DNA from: Holophagaceae bacterium
Lineage (GTDB): Bacteria > Acidobacteriota > Holophagae > Holophagales > Holophagaceae
Length of the DNA stretch: 8,788 nt
NCBI GenBank assembly: GCA_003538615.1
Contig: DPRT01000150.1
Coordinates: 8,657 to 17,444 of the forward strand
Direction: 5' to 3'
Shown here in pieces: positions 5,680 to 8,788 of this stretch (position 1 is the first letter of the stretch; every line of letters starts with the position of its first letter). The position numbers were made by a program, and so were the translations under genes. Under the pieces are notes generated by a model. It was given only the letters and a program-made list of their open reading frames with translations, had not been told where the DNA came from and ran no database searches.

Positions 5680-7277
5680 CGGTGCACCTCGTGAGCGGCG
5701 GGGGCTTCGGGAGCGTGGGCCGCCGGAGCTTCATGGACTGCGGGCTTCAGGACGAAGGGCCGTGGCGCCGGGGCCTTGATGCCCTGCAGCAACGCGGTCA
5801 CGGGAGCCTCGCTGGCGGCCACGAAGGTCTTGGGGTGGACGCCCATCCACACGATGAGCACCACCAAAGGCAGCATCACCGCGATTTCGCGGGCGTTCAG
5901 GTCCGTGTGCAGATGGTGGGTGCCGCTGTCCTCATCCTTGTTCTCGGGGCCCCAGAAGACCCGCATGAACATCCACAGCATGTAGACCGCGCCCAGCAGC
6001 ACGCCGGAGGTGGCCAGGCAGGCGTAGAGGCGGCCCCAGGGGAAGCCGGAGACGAAGGTGCCGTTCAGGATCCAGAACTCGCCCACGAACCCGTTGGTGA
6101 GGGGCAGGCCGATGGAGCTCAGCGTCACGATGAGGAAGAACGTGGTGAAGATGGGCATCTTCACGGCGACGCCGCCGAAGTCGGCGATCATGCGCGTGTG
6201 GGCCCGGTCGTAGAGCATGCCCACCAGCAGGAAGAGCGCGCCGGTGCTGATGCCGTGGTTGAGCATCTGGAGCATGGCGCCCTGGGTGCCGATGACGGTC
6301 ATGGAGGCGAGCCCCAGCATCACGAAGCCCATGTGGCTCACGGAGGAGTAGGCCACCAGCTTCTTGATGTCGCGCTGGACCATGGCCACCAGGGCCCCGT
6401 AGACGATGGCGATGACGCTCAGCAGCGCGATGGGCTGGGCGTAGTGCATGGCCGCCTGGGGGAAGATGGGAATGGCGAAGCGGATGAAACCGTACCCACC
6501 CAGCTTCAGCAGCACGCCCGCCAGGATGACGGAACCCGCCGTGGGCGCCTGCACATGGGCATCCGGCAGCCAGGTGTGCAGGGGGAACAGCGGCACCTTG
6601 ATGGCGAAGGCCACGGCGAAGGCGATGAACAGCCAGCCCTGGACGCTGAAGGGCAGCGCCGAGGCGGCCTGGGCCATGAGGGCCGGGTTGAAGCCCCCGG
6701 CCTTGTTGGCCAGGTAGAGCAGCGCCACCAGCCAGAGCAGCGAGCCGCTCAGCGTGTAGAGGAAGAACTTGTTGGCCGCGTAGCGGCGCTCGTCGCCGCC
6801 CCAGACCCCGATCATGAAGTACATCGGGATGAGCATGGCCTCCCAGAACAGGTAGAACACGAACAGATCCTGGGCCACCAGGGCGCCCAGCATGCCCGTC
6901 TCTAGCAGGAGGAACATGGCCACGAAGGTGCCGATGCGGTCCTTGAGGCTGTTCCAGGTGCCCAGCATGGTGAGGGGCACCAGGAAGGTGGTGAGGATCA
7001 CCAGCCAGAGGTTCAGGCCGTCCACGGCCAGGGCGTAGTCCACCGGCAGGCCCACCAGGGTGAACCAGGAAGCCCGCTCGGCCAGGATCAGGCCGCCCGC
7101 GTCCGGGGCGTGACCCAGCAGCCAGGACAGGCTGAGGACGAAGATGGCGAGGGCGCCCAGGAAGCCGAGCATCCGGGCCAGCTTGCCCAGGGCGTGCGGC
7201 AGGGCCATCAGCAGGAAGCCCAGCAGGGCCGGCGCGAAGACCAGGAAGGTGAGGGGATGGAGGTTCAGCCAGGTCAT
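5676..7277 (-). CDS. nuoM: NADH-quinone oxidoreductase subunit M
   Basis: This is the middle antiporter-like subunit of the complex I membrane arm, carrying one of the proton pathways. It has 533 residues (E. coli 509) and about 14 helices. Key residues are in place: Glu146 in LFWEAMLIPMYF, Lys227 in AIKVPLFPLHTWLPDAH, Lys258 in GVLLKLGGYGFIRF, and Glu400 in FVGEFWIL, matching E. coli NuoM Glu144, Lys234, Lys265 and Glu407. KKLVAYSSVSHMGF (305-318) is the family signature. I chose the ATG at 7277, 8 bases after the nuoL stop with GGTGGGG just upstream. The same frame stays open to 8474 through the shadow of nuoL, but that part is low-quality, non-membrane sequence. The last 35 or so residues form an Ala/Pro/His-rich tail beyond the final helix, not found in E. 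coli NuoM. The stop overlaps the nuoN start. Confidence 0.97.
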   Translation of the reverse strand: MTWLNLHPLTFLVFAPALLGFLLMALPHALGKLARMLGFLGALAIFVLSLSWLLGHAPDAGGLILAERASWFTLVGLPVDYALAVDGLNLWLVILTTFLVPLTMLGTWNSLKDRIGTFVAMFLLLETGMLGALVAQDLFVFYLFWEAMLIPMYFMIGVWGGDERRYAANKFFLYTLSGSLLWLVALLYLANKAGGFNPALMAQAASALPFSVQGWLFIAFAVAFAIKVPLFPLHTWLPDAHVQAPTAGSVILAGVLLKLGGYGFIRFAIPIFPQAAMHYAQPIALLSVIAIVYGALVAMVQRDIKKLVAYSSVSHMGFVMLGLASMTVIGTQGAMLQMLNHGISTGALFLLVGMLYDRAHTRMIADFGGVAVKMPIFTTFFLIVTLSSIGLPLTNGFVGEFWILNGTFVSGFPWGRLYACLATSGVLLGAVYMLWMFMRVFWGPENKDEDSGTHHLHTDLNAREIAVMLPLVVLIVWMGVHPKTFVAASEAPVTALLQGIKAPAPRPFVLKPAVHEAPAAHAPEAPAAHEVHR

Positions 7278-7285
7278 CGCCCCAC

Positions 7286-8788
7286 CTACTTCAGGAAGAC
7301 ATAGAGGAGGACCGCGGCCCCCAGCGCCATGCTGAGCGCGTAGTTGCGCACCCGGCCCGTCTGGAAGAGGGCGGTGAAGTCGCCGAAGACGCGCGCCAGC
7401 GCGCCCGGCAGGTTCACCCCCACGCCGTCGATGATGATCACGTCGAAGAGCTTCCACAGGACATTGCCGAACCAGCGGATGGGGCGGAGGATGTAGAGCT
7501 CCACGCCCTCGTCCACGTAGTACTTGTTCAGCAGCAGGTTGTGGAGGAAGGGGAACTTCGCGGCAAAGGCCAGCTCCCATTCGGGGCCGTTCTTGTACTT
7601 CGACCAGCCCAGGAAACCGAAGGCCAAGCCCAGGGTCGTGGAGATGATCGCCAGCAGCACCGCGGGGCCCTCGTGGTGGCCGTGGGCGCCGTGCAACTGG
7701 CCGAAGGTGAGGGCGGGCTTCAGCCACTCGCCGATCTGGAAGTGCCCGCCGAAGGCCTCGGGGACGCCCCAGAAGCCCCAGAGCAGGGAACCCAGGGCCA
7801 GCACCATGAGCGGCAGCGTCATGGTCAGGGGGCTTTCGTGGGCATGGTCGTAGGCGTGGTGGTCCCGGGGCTCGCCCCAGAAGGTGAGGGCCATGAGGCG
7901 CCACATGTAGAAGCTGGTGCAGCAGGCGGCGATGACGCCGACCACCCAGAGGGCCGGGGACTTCAGGTAGGCCAGGTAGAGGATCTCGTCCTTGCTGAAG
8001 AAGCCCGAGGTGCCGGGAAAGCCCATGATGGCGATGGTGCCGGCGACCATGGTGATGAAGGTGATCTTCGTCTTGGCCTTGAGCCCGCCCATCTTGAACA
8101 GGTCCTGCTCGTGGTGCATGGCGTGGATCACGCTGCCGGCGCCGAGGAAGAGGAGGGCCTTGAACCAGGCGTGGGTGAAGACGTGGAAGAAGCCCGCCGC
8201 GAAGCCCGCCGCGCCCAGGCCCAGGAACATGTAGCCCAGCTGGGAGACGGTGGAGTAGGCCAGCACCTTCTTGATGTCGCGCTGGAAGAGGCCGATGGAG
8301 GCGGCGAAGAGGGCCGTGGCCCCGCCCACCCAGGCCACCACGTCCATGGTGATGGGGGCCAGCGTGAACACGGGGGCCAGGCGGCAGATCATGTAGATGC
8401 CGCTGGTCACCATGGTGGCCGCGTGGATGAGCGCGCTGACGGGCGTGGGGCCCGCCATGGCGTCCGGCAGCCACAGGTAGAGGGGCAGCTGGGCGCTCTT
8501 GCCCGTGGCGCCCACGAAGAGCATCAGCGTGGCGAAGGTGAGGACGCCGAAGCCCACTTCCGGGGCCAGGTGGCCGGCCTGGGTGAGGATGTCGGCGACC
8601 GTCAGGGTGCCGAAGGCCGCGAAGAGCACCAGCATGCCGATGGACACGCCCAGGTCGCCCACGCGGTTGAAGAGGAAGGCCTTGAGGCCGGCCTGGGGCG
8701 CGAAGTCCGTTTCGAAGTAGTAGCCGATGAGCAGGTAGGAGCAGAGGCCCACGCCCTCCCAGCCCACGAACATCAGCGCCAGGCTCGA
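7286..8788 (-). CDS. nuoL: NADH-quinone oxidoreductase subunit L (partial, 5' end outside window)
   Basis: This is the distal antiporter-like subunit of complex I, whose long lateral helix runs along the membrane arm. The window holds 500 C-terminal residues; by alignment from memory with E. coli NuoL about 133 N-terminal residues are missing. The frame stays open to the right edge, so the internal ATG at 8773 is not the start. Functional residues are all present, numbered from the fragment start: Glu11 in MFVGWEGVGLCSYLL (E144), Asp45 in NRVGD (D178), Lys97 in GATGKSAQLPL (K229), His122 in SALIHAATMV (H254), His202/His206/Lys210 in HVFTHAWFK (H334/H338/K342), and Lys266-Asp267 in SKDEIL (K399/D400). 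The C-terminal part (about 410-500) fits the lateral helix and last membrane helix, ending in LLYVFLK. It is followed 8 bases later by nuoM. Confidence 0.97.
   Translation of the reverse strand, partial: SSLALMFVGWEGVGLCSYLLIGYYFETDFAPQAGLKAFLFNRVGDLGVSIGMLVLFAAFGTLTVADILTQAGHLAPEVGFGVLTFATLMLFVGATGKSAQLPLYLWLPDAMAGPTPVSALIHAATMVTSGIYMICRLAPVFTLAPITMDVVAWVGGATALFAASIGLFQRDIKKVLAYSTVSQLGYMFLGLGAAGFAAGFFHVFTHAWFKALLFLGAGSVIHAMHHEQDLFKMGGLKAKTKITFITMVAGTIAIMGFPGTSGFFSKDEILYLAYLKSPALWVVGVIAACCTSFYMWRLMALTFWGEPRDHHAYDHAHESPLTMTLPLMVLALGSLLWGFWGVPEAFGGHFQIGEWLKPALTFGQLHGAHGHHEGPAVLLAIISTTLGLAFGFLGWSKYKNGPEWELAFAAKFPFLHNLLLNKYYVDEGVELYILRPIRWFGNVLWKLFDVIIIDGVGVNLPGALARVFGDFTALFQTGRVRNYALSMALGAAVLLYVFLK

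Noticed and set aside
4135..5694. 519-codon open frame on the plus strand
   Set aside because: It mirrors nuoN almost end to end. The product is hydrophilic and His/Gln/Glu/Gly-rich with no recognisable family, while the minus strand encodes an unmistakable NuoN.
5682..6905. 407-codon open frame on the plus strand
   Set aside because: It is antisense to nuoM, with the same biased composition and no domain.
7278..8474. Apparent N-terminal extension of nuoM through nuoL
   Set aside because: The frame is open, but the translated part is Pro/Arg/His/Gly-rich and overlaps the clear NuoL coding frame. NuoM homology begins at the ATG at 7277.

Overview
This is a very GC-rich window in which every supportable gene lies on the minus strand, so it reads from right to left. 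No tRNA, rRNA, CRISPR array, insertion sequence or phage gene is visible. The dense packing, strong GC bias at third codon positions and the pairing of a Nuo operon end with a MacA-type efflux locus fit a high-GC Gram-negative (diderm) bacterium. Holophaga/Geothrix-like Acidobacteriota is my best guess, but it rests on general style and not on a marker gene.

Right half (8788 down to 4180): the 3' end of a respiratory complex I operon in the classical order nuoL, nuoM, nuoN. nuoL is cut by the window edge and lacks about its first 133 residues. nuoL and nuoM are 8 bp apart, and nuoM and nuoN overlap by 4 bp (ATGA), so they are translated as one unit. All three antiporter-like subunits keep the conserved glutamate and lysine residues of the membrane proton channels. 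NuoM carries an Ala/Pro/His-rich C-terminal tail of about 35 residues.

Middle (4179 to 4071): a 109-base spacer with a GC-rich stem-loop and a good ribosome binding site for the next gene.

Left half (4070 to 1): an efflux locus. It has a MacA-like periplasmic adaptor with two unusual low-complexity insertions, a MacB-like permease without its own ATPase domain, and an MFS exporter that runs off the left edge. Between the adaptor and the permease is a 30-codon reading frame whose first 14 residues closely match the N-terminus of the downstream permease. It then breaks off exactly at a near-perfect palindrome. I read this as the stump of a second, mostly deleted permease gene, and it is the most interesting signal in the window.

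Functionally, the Nuo subunits generate proton motive force. The efflux genes would export a small molecule, using an ATPase and possibly an outer-membrane channel encoded elsewhere. I see no strong evidence for a wholly new biological system here.
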